Of a stretch of 64,000 nucleotides of DNA, positions 27,230 to 36,480 are shown piece after piece. The position numbers and the translations under genes were made by a program. The notes below the pieces were generated by a model. It had not been told where the DNA came from, did not search any database, and saw nothing but the letters and a program-made list of their open reading frames with translations. Every line of letters starts with the position of its first letter. The first letter of the stretch is position 1. This DNA comes from Paenibacillus bovis (GTDB lineage: Bacteria; Bacillota; Bacilli; Paenibacillales; Paenibacillaceae), in contig NZ_CP013023.1 in NCBI RefSeq assembly GCF_001421015.2, positions 1,419,501-1,483,500 on the forward strand. Direction: 5' to 3'.

Positions 27230-29306
27230 CATCCCATGCTACGAATTGACTGCGAAGCGGTGGTTTGCCGTTTTTGAATAATTCATAATTGCCGCTGGGC
27301 AGAAGTATTCTGGCTTTGACATTATCTGCGAGGATAAGGTTCAGAATATTCAGCATGGCGGCTTTTGTGTTTTTATCGAACAATGGACACATCAGCTCTA
27401 CCCGGCGAGTCAGATTGCGGGTCATCCAGTCTGCACTGGACAGCCATACTTCCTGCTGTCCGCCATTTTCAAAAGCATAGACCCGGGAGTGCTCCAGATA
27501 ACGGTCGACGATACTGCGTACCCGGATGCGTTCGCTGAGACCCGGAATACCCGGACGCAGACAGCAGACTCCACGGATAATCAGATCAATCTCGACACCT
27601 GCCTGTGAAGCAGTATACAGTTCGTCAATCATGCGCTGATTGGACAGGGAATTCATTTTGGCGATGATTCGTGCTTTTCTGCCATTACGGGCATGATCGG
27701 CTTCACGCTGGATCAGCTCGATAAATTTGTTCATCATGGTATCGGGAGCGACCGCCACAGCTTTCCAGTCATGGCTTTCCGTATAGCCGGTAATATGATT
27801 GAATACCTCGGAAGCATCCTCACCGATCTGCTGGTTCACGGTCAGCAGACCGACATCGGTATAACTTTTGGCTGTCGAGGCATTATAGTTACCGGTACCG
27901 ATATGGATATAACGGCGCAGCATATTGCCTTCACGGCGCACGACGAGAATGACTTTGGCATGGGTTTTGAGACCGACCAGGCCATAGACGACATGACAGC
28001 CGGCTTTTTCCAGCATACGTGCCCAGACGATATTGCGTTCTTCATCAAATCGAGCCTTCAGCTCCACGACGACGGTTACCTGCTTGCCGGATTCGGCAGC
28101 CTTGGCGAGCGAGTGGATCAGGGAAGACTTGCCGCTGACGCGGTACAGGGTCATCTTGATCGCCATTACATCTGGATCTTCGGCAGACTGCTCGATAAAG
28201 TCACTGATCGCATCAAACGATTCATACGGATGATACAGCAGCACATCCCGTTCTTTGAGCACGCTGAAGTAATCCGTTTCGCTGCCTTCCGGGAACTCGG
28301 GAGAGTACCGCGGAATCTCGGGCGGATAACGCAGGGAATCATGGCCCTGAATCGAATCGGAAAACGAAAGCAGAAAGCCCAGATCCAGCGGCCCGTCGAT
28401 CTCGAATACCGCTTCGCTGATATCAAACTCCTCCATCAGCATCTGCATCGCATAGGGATGAATATCCTTCTGGATTTCCAGCCGGACAGGAGCACCACGT
28501 CTACGTTTGCGCAGCTGGTTCTCAATCTCTTCCATCAGGTCTTCCGCTTCTTCTTCGTTAATATCCAGATCGGCATTACGCGTCAGCCGGAACGCATTTA
28601 CTGCCACCGGTTCGTAGCCGCCGAACAGAGTATGCACATGATGGCAAATTAGATCCTCGATAATCACATACTGCTGCTTTTTGCTGTTCTGGCGATGCGG
28701 CAGCGCAACCATACGCGGCAGATTCGAGGGAATCTGTACAATGGCGAAGTAATAACTGTCGCCGTCTTCGTTGTCTTCCTGTTTATCCCCTTTGCGTTCG
28801 AGCACGACCGATACATATACATTTAGTCCATGCACGAGCGGAAACGGACGACTCTGATCGACCGCCATCGGTGTCAGCACCGGGTAGATGACATCGTGAT
28901 AATAAGTATCCGCAGCTTTTTGCTGGGAAGCGCTAAGATCCGTATAGCGGTTAACAGTAATCCCCTGTTTGCCCATTTGGCGGATCAGTTCGCGGTAGGT
29001 ACGGTATTGCTGGGAGACCATCTTTTCAACTTTTTTGGTCAGGCGCTTGTACAGACCTGCCGGCGTATAGCCGGTAAAGTCCTTTTTGTTGTATCCGGCC
29101 TTGATCTGGTTACGGATACCAGCTACTCTGACACTCATGAACTCGTCCAGATTACGGGATACAATACCGAGAAACTTGATTCTCTCCAACAGGGGAGTCT
29201 CTGTATCCTGGGCCTCTTCAAGCACACGGGTGTTGAATTCGATCCAGCTTAAGTCACGGTTAATATAAGACGACTGGGATTGTTGGTGTCCATGTTTGTT
29301 TTCCAT
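27162..29306 (-). CDS. ppk1: Polyphosphate kinase 1
   Basis: 714 residues, membrane-associated enzyme that makes polyphosphate from ATP. The N-terminal domain starts YINRDLSWIEFNTRVLEEA. The two C-terminal phospholipase-D-like domains contain the autophosphorylated histidine (GLKTHAKVILV) and HIGTGNYNASTAKSYTD; LRPGIPGLSERIRVRSIVDRYLEHSRV is the late conserved block. Length is normal for Ppk1, with a proline-rich tail of about 20 residues that lies over the end of ppx. GGAGG precedes ATG 29306. A palindrome lies 38 bases upstream. Confidence 0.95.
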   Translation of the reverse strand: MENKHGHQQSQSSYINRDLSWIEFNTRVLEEAQDTETPLLERIKFLGIVSRNLDEFMSVRVAGIRNQIKAGYNKKDFTGYTPAGLYKRLTKKVEKMVSQQYRTYRELIRQMGKQGITVNRYTDLSASQQKAADTYYHDVIYPVLTPMAVDQSRPFPLVHGLNVYVSVVLERKGDKQEDNEDGDSYYFAIVQIPSNLPRMVALPHRQNSKKQQYVIIEDLICHHVHTLFGGYEPVAVNAFRLTRNADLDINEEEAEDLMEEIENQLRKRRRGAPVRLEIQKDIHPYAMQMLMEEFDISEAVFEIDGPLDLGFLLSFSDSIQGHDSLRYPPEIPRYSPEFPEGSETDYFSVLKERDVLLYHPYESFDAISDFIEQSAEDPDVMAIKMTLYRVSGKSSLIHSLAKAAESGKQVTVVVELKARFDEERNIVWARMLEKAGCHVVYGLVGLKTHAKVILVVRREGNMLRRYIHIGTGNYNASTAKSYTDVGLLTVNQQIGEDASEVFNHITGYTESHDWKAVAVAPDTMMNKFIELIQREADHARNGRKARIIAKMNSLSNQRMIDELYTASQAGVEIDLIIRGVCCLRPGIPGLSERIRVRSIVDRYLEHSRVYAFENGGQQEVWLSSADWMTRNLTRRVELMCPLFDKNTKAAMLNILNLILADNVKARILLPSGNYELFKNGKPPLRSQFVAWDVSSWKPYVPPTGPAHPTPSPNL

Positions 29307-29343
29307 AATGCCTCCGGTAATGATTTACTTCCTGTCCTAGCGT

Positions 29344-29358
29344 ACTGGTACTACCAGT
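29344..29358. promoter_or_regulatory. Palindrome in the ppk promoter region
   Basis: ACTGGTA-C-TACCAGT, a perfect 7+1+7 inverted repeat. A TATACT on the minus strand (29354-29359) overlaps its edge and could be a -10 box, though no good -35 was found. It could be an operator; the protein is unknown. Confidence 0.4.
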
Positions 29359-29456
29359 ATAGTGCAGAACGTATAGGAATATTGTCGAAATCTGCAAAAA
29401 TACATCATATGTAGCCAGTATAGCCTTCTTTTGTTAACGCTGTGTAAAAAGAGGTA

Positions 29457-29675
29457 TTAAGTTTCATTCCATAAATTAGGACCGTTGATTTTGCCTATGG
29501 ATCTTTTCTGGGTACGGCCAAAATTAAAGCTGCGAATGCGCACCTCATAGCCTTCTTCTTCCAGCGGCATTGTCTTCTTGAGCTCGGCTACCGTGCGGGT
29601 CGGATAGCCGGGCCGGCTCAGATCAATCAGCAGCAGATCGTTATGCAGCTGGTTCAGGCATTCACCGAGAGTCAT
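29457..29675 (-). CDS. Small conserved-looking protein of unknown function
   Basis: 72 residues, soluble and charged, with no signal peptide or membrane helix. ATG 29675 follows AAAGGAGG by eight bases, which is strong support for translation; the frame is open 14 codons further upstream without a ribosome site. The middle (RPGYPTRTVAELKKTMPLEEEGYEVRI, seen in parts) does not match a family I recognise. It lies upstream of ppk on the same strand with a 150-base gap. Confidence 0.6.
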   Translation of the reverse strand: MTLGECLNQLHNDLLLIDLSRPGYPTRTVAELKKTMPLEEEGYEVRIRSFNFGRTQKRSIGKINGPNLWNET

Positions 29676-29791
29676 GCTGTCGGCCTCCTTTGCACATGGG
29701 AAATGGTCGCCAGGCATCCAGCGGATGCATAGGCGTACTCTTTCTTTATTACCCGCATCTCTGCATTTTGAGTAAATTGATCCGAAAATAC

Positions 29792-29844
29792 AAAAAGACC
29801 TGATGCTGTCGCTCCCGTTTACGGGGAACAGAAAACATCAGGTC
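29792..29844 (-). terminator. Terminator of the second deacetylase gene
   Basis: GACCTGATG (29797-29805) pairs with CATCAGGTC (29836-29844), with extra internal pairing across CCCGTTTACGGG; the minus-strand stem runs into five Ts. Confidence 0.8.
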
Positions 29845-29894
29845 CGTGCGGATAATTGCTATATGGAAAAAAGATATGAGTAGAGAAATATAAT

Positions 29895-30872
29895 TTATTT
29901 TGATTTGATCGGCTGGGTCGGAACATCCGGCAGATTGAGCAGATGCTTGACCGTCGTCGTCGAAGTCACGTTCATCCGCGGCAGGTACATCGGATCGTCA
30001 CCGGGATGCACATAACCCGGACGCACCGTAAAGGCCATGCGATATCCGTTCATTTTGAGATCATATACCATTTTGGGATCGTATTCTCCGTATGGATAAG
30101 CAAAGTAAGGCGTATTGATGCCGGTTTTGGATTTCATGATATCAATATCATGGGTGAAGCGTGTGCTGTCCTTGCCGGCAGCATAGTACTCGGCACATTG
30201 TACGAGACGTTTGTAATGCAGATTGTACGTATGGCTGTGGTATTCGAATACATCGCGTGTTGCTTTCATTTCTTTGCGGGAAATGGTCGTTTTGGCTGTA
30301 GGTACGAATTTCTGTTTGTGATCCTTGAGCTTAGTACCGACGATAAAGATCGAAGCATGGAATCCGTACTTTTTGAGTACCGGATAAGCATATACGACAT
30401 TATTCTGGTAACCGTCATCAAAGGTAAGTACGACCGTTTTCTCGGGCAGCTGAATCTCGCCATTCACATAGCGTTCCAGTTCTTTGAGGGTAGCGGTATG
30501 GTAGCCTTCATCATGCAGATATTTAATTCCTTCTTCAAAAGCTTCGAGGTTAATTCGCGCGTTATTCGGTTCAACATTATATTTTTCCGGTACGACATAG
30601 TGATACATCAGCACCGGGATATGGCTGGCTTTGCCGGGAGGAGCGCTATGGGTGATTTCCGAAGCGGCAGCTACATTGGTCGCTCCTTCCGGAACTTCGC
30701 CGTTCAGTGTCTCAAACAGATCATCGGTCATATCATATGTGGCCTTGCATGTCTCATAGGAGAAAGCGGAAGCATGTGGATACTTCAGGCTCAGCACATA
30801 GAAGGTCACGACGAAGGCGATAGTAATATAGAGTAGAATAATGAATAGATTACGGATACGTCGAATTCGCAT
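29895..30872 (-). CDS. Membrane-anchored polysaccharide deacetylase (NodB domain)
   Basis: 325 residues: one N-terminal membrane helix (about 8-28), a linker, then NodB domain with TFDDGYQNN (motif 1), SHTYNLHY (motif 2) and AYPYGEY (motif 3). It closely resembles the deacetylase at 5942-6910 in length, order and motifs (VPVLMYHYVVPEKYN.EPNN), so the two are paralogues in one neighbourhood about 24 kb apart. AAAAGGAG precedes ATG 30872. Expected substrate is an N-acetylated envelope polysaccharide. Confidence 0.9.
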   Translation of the reverse strand: MRIRRIRNLFIILLYITIAFVVTFYVLSLKYPHASAFSYETCKATYDMTDDLFETLNGEVPEGATNVAAASEITHSAPPGKASHIPVLMYHYVVPEKYNVEPNNARINLEAFEEGIKYLHDEGYHTATLKELERYVNGEIQLPEKTVVLTFDDGYQNNVVYAYPVLKKYGFHASIFIVGTKLKDHKQKFVPTAKTTISRKEMKATRDVFEYHSHTYNLHYKRLVQCAEYYAAGKDSTRFTHDIDIMKSKTGINTPYFAYPYGEYDPKMVYDLKMNGYRMAFTVRPGYVHPGDDPMYLPRMNVTSTTTVKHLLNLPDVPTQPIKSK

Positions 30873-31102
30873 TTCGCAGGCTCCTTTTCTGTCGACTGAG
30901 TGGGCAGCAATTCACTCCCCTTATATAACATCGGACAAGAAGCCGTGAAATTTTATGCTACTGTCGAATCATGTAGAATGTCCTATATAACCGAGTTGTA
31001 TATATAGGCATGGTATGAACCAGGTTCTGTTCATTGATAAATAGGCAGGGGAAACCGGCTAAAGAGAGACGGACAATCCGAACAATGCACAGGGCATACA
31101 CC

Positions 31103-31137
31103 AAAAAGCACGCCTCCACGAAACGTGAAGGCGTGCT
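31103..31137 (-). terminator. Terminator of the SnoaL-like lipoprotein gene
   Basis: AGCACGCCT-C-CACG pairs with CGTG-A-AGGCGTGCT around AAA; the minus-strand stem is followed by five Ts. Confidence 0.85.
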
Positions 31138-31175
31138 GGTTCAAGCGTTAATCATACTGTAGTGTGGATCATGAT

Positions 31176-32186
31176 TTAGAACATGGTGTTATCATTGGCG
31201 GACTTTTCAGGGACAGGCTGGCTCAGTGTCCACATCTCGGCAATCTGGCCGTTCTCAACGCGGAACATATGCACCACTGCATTACCGCGATCATCGGCAC
31301 TGTTTTGCATATGGCTATACACCAGAACCAGATCGCCTTCTGCAATCACATTGGTTACTATGGCAGTACTATCAGCGTGAGCGCGGAACTCCGTCAGATA
31401 ATGACTGGTGAGTGCGTCACGTCCGTTGGCAATACCGGAGCCGTGCTGAATGACATTGTCACTGACTGCTTCTTTGGCAGCATCGGTATTATGACTGTTG
31501 AAGAATGCATCATAGAAGTTTTTGACGAAATTGGCATTGGCCGCAACGGTCGCTCGTGGAGTATCAGCTACCACGGCCTCGGTAGAAGCAGTAGGCAGAA
31601 GATCAGCCGATTTCTCGGAGCCAGTCAGATTGGCTGCCGTCACACTCCAGTGCTCGGCGATCTTGTTATCCGCGATCCGGTACATATCGACCATGGGAGC
31701 AGACGAAGCTTGGGTGGCTGTATCAGCAGAACTGCTCGCCGGAGCAGCAGGCTCGGTAAAGACAGCGACCAGATCTCCCTGGCCGATCATGCCGCGTACA
31801 TTTACTTTGTAATCGGCATTTTTCTGGAATAATGATGCATAGTACGCTGCGAATCCTTCGCGGCCGTTAGCTGCAGCTGGATTATGCTCTACATAACCTT
31901 CGGCCAGATATTGTTCTGCCTGATCCAGCTTGTGGCTGTTCAGAACATCATTATACAATCCAGTCACCAGCTTTTTGTTGTTGGTGATTTTGGTTACTTC
32001 GGCAGAAGTGTTGGCAGAACTGTCCGGTTCGGCCGGATTGGCTGTTGTGCCCGGAGTGGTACTGCCGGAATTCTCGGTAGTCGAAGGTGTCGATGGAGCA
32101 GGGGCATTGGATGTATTATTGCCCGAACAGGCAGACAGTACACCTAATAACATGAGACTTGAGAGTAGCAGATTGGTTTTTTTCAT
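31176..32186 (-). CDS. Lipoprotein with two SnoaL/NTF2-like domains
   Basis: 336 residues. The signal peptide ends in a lipobox (GVLSAC, Cys about 20), followed by a Thr/Ser/Pro-rich linker to about residue 62. Two NTF2-like domains come next: about 65-180 (LVTGLYNDVLNSHKLDQAEQYL, VEHNPAAANGREGF) and about 215-325 (FVKNFYDAFFNSHNTDAAKEAV, IQHGSGIANGRDAL). The duplication is clear from sequence; the fold is shared by polyketide cyclases, isomerases and binding proteins, so no activity can be assigned. AAAGGAGTTTTAATT precedes ATG 32186. Confidence 0.85.
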   Translation of the reverse strand: MKKTNLLLSSLMLLGVLSACSGNNTSNAPAPSTPSTTENSGSTTPGTTANPAEPDSSANTSAEVTKITNNKKLVTGLYNDVLNSHKLDQAEQYLAEGYVEHNPAAANGREGFAAYYASLFQKNADYKVNVRGMIGQGDLVAVFTEPAAPASSSADTATQASSAPMVDMYRIADNKIAEHWSVTAANLTGSEKSADLLPTASTEAVVADTPRATVAANANFVKNFYDAFFNSHNTDAAKEAVSDNVIQHGSGIANGRDALTSHYLTEFRAHADSTAIVTNVIAEGDLVLVYSHMQNSADDRGNAVVHMFRVENGQIAEMWTLSQPVPEKSANDNTMF

Positions 32187-32466
32187 AATTAAAACTCCTT
32201 TGATTATTCATTGAGGGTGATTACTGTTAATCTCCCGACATGCAGCGAGCTGCTCTGGTTATATTAACCAAATGGTCAGCTGGCGAACGCATAGCTAACC
32301 AGATCGCTGCAGCAGTTCTTGATGTATCACTGCGATTAATAACGTGCAGAGGTTATTTTCGAACCTGCTGAACAGTACCTGTTCTATTATAAAAGACGTA
32401 TACATCAATTGCGATGTTTCGCGATTTATAGTGAATGTTTCTAAATTTGCGGTATATAAAAAGCCA
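32187..32466. other. Intergenic gap
   Basis: No gene is supported between the lipoprotein start and the terminator at 32467. It presumably contains the lipoprotein promoter on the minus strand, but no clear -35/-10 pair was seen. Confidence 0.4.
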
Positions 32467-32503
32467 AAACAGCCTCCGGTGCATCATATACCGGAGGCTG
32501 TTT
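32467..32503 (-). terminator. Terminator of the DUF1129-like gene
   Basis: Perfect 14-base arms AAACAGCCTCCGGT (32467-32480) and ACCGGAGGCTGTTT (32490-32503); a T-rich tail follows on the minus strand. Confidence 0.8.
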
Positions 32504-32621
32504 CTAAGCTGAGAAAGTATAATATTGTAATAAATGAAAATATATCGACCATCATTTATAAGGAAATACCTGTTATTTCCCAGCGGTACTGCTTGTCCGC
32601 ACCAGATCGCAGTCCGCATTC

Positions 32622-33290
32622 CTAGCGGCGCATGAAGATAAACTTCTGGCCCAGAATTCCGATAATGCACAGAATCAGACTCACCCATGGCGAGATAACC
32701 AGTACAGGCATCACGTTGCGCAGATAGGTACCGACAACAATAATCGCAATCATAATGACCAGATAAGAGACGACCGAGCGGCCGTTGATTTGCATGCGCG
32801 GACGATCGAGCTCGCTCTTCTCCGCAGGCTGCTCGGCTACCCGCCGTACCAGCTCAACAAGCACAACCGCACCGGCAGCGACCAGGATCAGCGTAGAGAG
32901 ACTGATCTCGCCTACAACGCCGGAGCCGCTGATATTGATTTTGAAAAATCCCATCAGCGCCTGCAGCAGAAACACCCATGTAAGCGCGACCCAGACAATC
33001 ATCAGATAATACATGGGCTTGCTCAACTGCCGGGCCTCCGGCAGGTTCTCGATGAGCTGGTCGGCATAAATGTCCGATTCCTTGCCAAACAGCTGGCGAG
33101 CCGTTTTGCCTCTTTGCTGGGCTTCTAGCAGATGCTGTCCCATCTCCAGCAGCAGTTCTTCACCGGATTCGCGGCGGATGCGTGCATCCCGCACATGTAC
33201 GATGACATCGTCATAGTAGCTCAGATTATCCTGTTTGAGTTGATCACGAATCGAATTAATATCCTTTACCAAATGACGTACAGTACTCAT
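32622..33290 (-). CDS. DUF1129-like membrane protein
   Basis: 222 residues. The N-terminal soluble helical part (about 1-85) has the typical LLLEMGQHLLEAQQRGKTARQLFG block; about four membrane helices follow between 92 and 215. Function unknown in the family. GGAGGAACGATT precedes ATG 33290. Monocistronic, with its own terminator at 32467. Confidence 0.8.
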   Translation of the reverse strand: MSTVRHLVKDINSIRDQLKQDNLSYYDDVIVHVRDARIRRESGEELLLEMGQHLLEAQQRGKTARQLFGKESDIYADQLIENLPEARQLSKPMYYLMIVWVALTWVFLLQALMGFFKINISGSGVVGEISLSTLILVAAGAVVLVELVRRVAEQPAEKSELDRPRMQINGRSVVSYLVIMIAIIVVGTYLRNVMPVLVISPWVSLILCIIGILGQKFIFMRR

Positions 33291-33547
33291 AATCGTTCCT
33301 CCAATCGTAATAAGTTGTACCTGTATATATTCCTATTTATACCGGCTGCGTGTAGTACCGGAGGTCGGTCTGGAATCTATTATTCTGCCACACTTTTGCT
33401 GCATTGACAATTGAATTCCCGGGATGCTAATATATTGTTTATCTAATACCAATTAAACTTATCGGAATTATTAAAATTAAATTATTTATCGCATAAAAAA
33501 TAGGAGTTTTCTGATTATATACACCGCTATTACGGGGAGGAATCAAG

Positions 33548-34384
33548 ATGGAACGTAATATCATTATTCGTCATCAGGAACTGGAGCTAACAGCCAGTAT
33601 TCACTATCCAGCACAGGATCGTCAGGCTGACGGACAGGGGAAAGGCAAAGACCGTACACCGCTCATTGTAATCTGTCATGGCTTCGTGGGTAGCCGGATC
33701 GGTGTAGATCGTTTGTTTGTTAACAGTGCGCGCGAACTTGCGGCTGACGGATATATGGTCGTTCGTTTTGATTATGCGGGCTGTGGGGAAAGCAGTGGTC
33801 TGTATGGTCAGCAGGGCCTGGATTCCATGGTGGCGCAGACACGCAGTGTACTTGATTATGTGATGAATTGCAGTGATATCGATCCAACGCGGGTGACGCT
33901 GATCGGTCACAGTCTTGGCGGGGCGGTGGCGATTCTGACAGCGGTGCGCGATCACCGGGTCAAGCATCTGGTGCTCTGGTCGGCGGTCGGGCACCCGTTT
34001 AATGATATCGTCAAAATTGTAGGCCGCGAGACGTATGATCAGGCCGTGATCGAAGGAGAAGCGGATTATCTGGGATACTGCTTTAAGCCGGTGTATTTTG
34101 AGTCATTGGGCAATTACCAGCCATTTATCGAAGCGCGGCAGTTCAGCGGAGATGTATTGGTTGTACATGGTACTGGCGATGATGTGATTCCGGTGGATTA
34201 TGCCTTTTTGTATCAGCAGGAATTCTGGACCCGGCAGGAAGGGCGCTGCGACAAGCAGATTATTTTCCAGGCGGATCATACATATTCGTCGGGGCCACAT
34301 CGCCGTGAGCTGCTCCGGTATACCCGGGAATGGCTGGCCGGTCGCGAAGCTGCGCAGACACAGTGGCAGCACTGGATGATCTAG
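33548..34384 (+). CDS. Alpha/beta hydrolase
   Basis: 278 residues, no signal peptide. Alpha/beta-hydrolase features: oxyanion loop CHGFVGSR, nucleophile elbow GHSLGGA, acid in HGTGDDVIP and histidine in ADHTYS. The pattern resembles Bacillus esterase/lipase-like proteins acting on small acyl esters; substrate unknown. A GGGGAGG ribosome site precedes ATG 33548. It lies before the thiamine riboswitch but is not under its control. Confidence 0.87.
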   Translation: MERNIIIRHQELELTASIHYPAQDRQADGQGKGKDRTPLIVICHGFVGSRIGVDRLFVNSARELAADGYMVVRFDYAGCGESSGLYGQQGLDSMVAQTRSVLDYVMNCSDIDPTRVTLIGHSLGGAVAILTAVRDHRVKHLVLWSAVGHPFNDIVKIVGRETYDQAVIEGEADYLGYCFKPVYFESLGNYQPFIEARQFSGDVLVVHGTGDDVIPVDYAFLYQQEFWTRQEGRCDKQIIFQADHTYSSGPHRRELLRYTREWLAGREAAQTQWQHWMI

Positions 34385-34555
34385 ACAGATTACGATCCTG
34401 ACGGAATAGACTTCATTCTGCTGTGAACCGCTGGATCGGAGATTTGACAGTCCACCGATATCCTTATAAGATCGTAACTACAAGAGCATGGCAGATACAG
34501 CTGTGGCGTTATCGCCGACAGATGATTCTCTGCTGCTCATCATATCGCTTTGAAT

Positions 34556-34640
34556 TCACTAGGGGAGCCGTAGAGGCTGAGACGGATATGAATCCGGACC
34601 CTTGGAACCTGATCTGGGTTATACCAGCGGAGGGAAGTGG
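34556..34640 (+). ncRNA. TPP riboswitch (THI element)
   Basis: All THI-box hallmarks are in order: GGGGAGCC and AGGCTGAGA (34561-34582) as the pyrimidine-sensing helix, GGATATGAATCC, then ACCCTTGGAACCTGATCTGG, and the closing CAGCGGAGGGAAGTG. P1 is CACT (34557-34560) with AGTG (34636-34639). It precedes thiM-thiD-thiE and acts with the terminator at 34696: bound thiamine pyrophosphate should favour termination. Confidence 0.95.
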
Positions 34641-34695
34641 ACGCGGATATTCACTCATGCCTGATAAGGCACTTTATACCTGAATGAATGATACG

Positions 34696-34735
34696 GCCCA
34701 TTAATCTCCTGCTGGAGGTGAATGGGTCTTTTTTG
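34696..34735 (+). terminator. Riboswitch-controlled terminator before thiM
   Basis: CCCATT-A-ATCTCC pairs with GGAGGT-G-AATGGG around TGCT, followed by CTTTTTT. It lies between the TPP riboswitch and the thiM ribosome site, as expected for transcriptional attenuation. Confidence 0.85.
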
Positions 34736-34778
34736 TATATGCGTTATATCGTTGTATCGCCAAAGGAGGAGAAGAAAC

Positions 34779-35576
34779 ATGTCGTTTTTGCAAAAGGTAC
34801 GTCAGCAAAATCCGCTGGTACACAATATTACCAATGTAGTAGTAACCAATTTTACAGCAAATGGTCTGCTTGCCCTGGGGGCATCGCCGTTTATGGCTTA
34901 TGCCCACGAGGAGGTAGCTGATGTGGCAGCGATGGCTGGCGCGGTCATGCTCAATATGGGTACGCTGGATGAATATACGCTGCAGTCGATTCTGCTGGCT
35001 GGACAATCAGCCAACCGGGCGGGAGTACCCGTTGTATTCGATCCGGTAGGAGCGGGGGCGACTCCTTACCGCACGGCAGCAGCCCGTCAGGTGACGGAGC
35101 AGATGCAGGTTGATATTTTGCGCAGCAATATCGCAGAGCTCGCTCACGTCGCCGGCGCGGAATGGACGATTCGGGGCGTCGATGCCGGAGCTGGTGAAGG
35201 GGATCGTGTGAAGCTGGCTCAGCAATCGGCCCGGCAGCTGGGAACGCTGGTCGTGGTAACCGGACAGGAAGATATCGTTACGGATGGAGAGACGACATGG
35301 ATCGTCAGCAATGGGCATGAACTGCTGACCCGGATCACCGGTGCAGGCTGCCTGCTGAGTTCGGTAGTAGCCGCTTTTGCAGCAGTGAGCGGAGGCAGGG
35401 AATACTGGCTGTCCGCTGCAACCGAAGCGCTGGCTTTTTATGGAACAGCTGCAGAGATTGCGGCAGAGCGCACCGCAGGACAGGGAACCGGCAGCTTCCA
35501 GATCGAGCTGATCAACCAGCTGTCTCTGCTGACACCGGACGAGCTGCAAAAGCGGGCACGAATCGAGCAGCTGTAG
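34779..35576 (+). CDS. thiM: Hydroxyethylthiazole kinase
   Basis: 265 residues. Phosphorylates hydroxyethylthiazole in thiamine salvage; cytoplasmic. Family motifs: PLVHNITNVVVTNFTANGLLALGASPFM at the start, VVFDPVGAGATPYRT in the middle, and the catalytic GAGCLLSSVVAAF near residue 195. ATG 34779 follows AAAGGAGGAG; the frame extends upstream to 34722, but that part overlaps the terminator. First gene of the thiMDE operon under the TPP riboswitch. Confidence 0.95.
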   Translation: MSFLQKVRQQNPLVHNITNVVVTNFTANGLLALGASPFMAYAHEEVADVAAMAGAVMLNMGTLDEYTLQSILLAGQSANRAGVPVVFDPVGAGATPYRTAAARQVTEQMQVDILRSNIAELAHVAGAEWTIRGVDAGAGEGDRVKLAQQSARQLGTLVVVTGQEDIVTDGETTWIVSNGHELLTRITGAGCLLSSVVAAFAAVSGGREYWLSAATEALAFYGTAAEIAAERTAGQGTGSFQIELINQLSLLTPDELQKRARIEQL

Positions 35577-35670
35577 GAAGGCATCGTCGCAACAGATAGT
35601 AGTGCAGCGAAATTCATAATACCAATCCTATGCCCATCTATATATTTCTATACCAAAGGAGAGAACAGCG

Positions 35671-36480
35671 ATGAGTATTCATCAGGCATTAACGATTGCA
35701 GGCTCGGATAGTGGTGGCGGCGCGGGTATACAGGCTGACCTGAAAACCTTTCAGGAATTGGGTGTCTACGGCATGTCCGTGATTACGGCTGTCACGGCGC
35801 AGAATACGGCGGGCGTACAGGGTGTCTATCCTGTCGAGATGGCAGGTGTGATCCGGCAGCTCGATTCGATCGGGGAAGATCTGGCACCGGATGCAGTCAA
35901 AACCGGTATGCTGTTCAGCGCAGATATTATCCGTGAAGTTGCGCAGGCTGTACGCCGATATGGCTGGCGGCAGCTCGTGATCGATCCGGTCATGGTAGCC
36001 AAAGGAGGATCGGTACTGCTTCAGCAGCAGGCCGTACAGGCTTTGATCGATGAGCTCCTGCCGCTGGCAGCGATCATTACCCCCAATGTTCCGGAAGCGG
36101 AACTGTTGACCGGCATGACTATTCGTACGCTGGCAGAGCGCAAGCAGGCTGCCAGACAGTTGGTAGCGATGGGAGCACGATGCGCGGTCGTCAAAGGTGG
36201 ACATGATCTGTCCACTAATCAGGCAGTAGATGTAATGTATGATGGGGAACGGTTCCATTATACAGAGAGCCCCCGTATCGACACACCGCATACCCATGGG
36301 ACAGGGTGTACCTACTCGGCAGCGATTACGGCTGAACTGGCGCGAGGCAGTGACATGCTGTCTGCGGTACGCACTGCCAAAGCATTTGTGCAGGCTGCAA
36401 TAGCAGACGGACTGGGTATCGGATCGGTACATGGTCCGACCAATCATTTTGCTTATCGGCGCAAAGGAGCGGTATTATGA
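35671..36480 (+). CDS. thiD: Bifunctional hydroxymethylpyrimidine kinase/phosphomethylpyrimidine kinase
   Basis: 269 residues of the ribokinase fold: ALTIAGSDSGGGAGIQADLKTF at the start and DTPHTHGTGCTYSAAITAEL (anion hole and catalytic Asp region) near residue 205. It phosphorylates hydroxymethylpyrimidine to its mono- and diphosphate for thiamine synthesis. AAAGGAGAGAA precedes ATG 35671. Its stop overlaps the thiE start by four bases (ATGA), a sign of coupling. Confidence 0.95.
   Translation: MSIHQALTIAGSDSGGGAGIQADLKTFQELGVYGMSVITAVTAQNTAGVQGVYPVEMAGVIRQLDSIGEDLAPDAVKTGMLFSADIIREVAQAVRRYGWRQLVIDPVMVAKGGSVLLQQQAVQALIDELLPLAAIITPNVPEAELLTGMTIRTLAERKQAARQLVAMGARCAVVKGGHDLSTNQAVDVMYDGERFHYTESPRIDTPHTHGTGCTYSAAITAELARGSDMLSAVRTAKAFVQAAIADGLGIGSVHGPTNHFAYRRKGAVL

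Noticed and set aside
34423..34683. 86-codon open frame across the TPP riboswitch
   Set aside because: It lies over a well-defined THI element and has no ribosome site.
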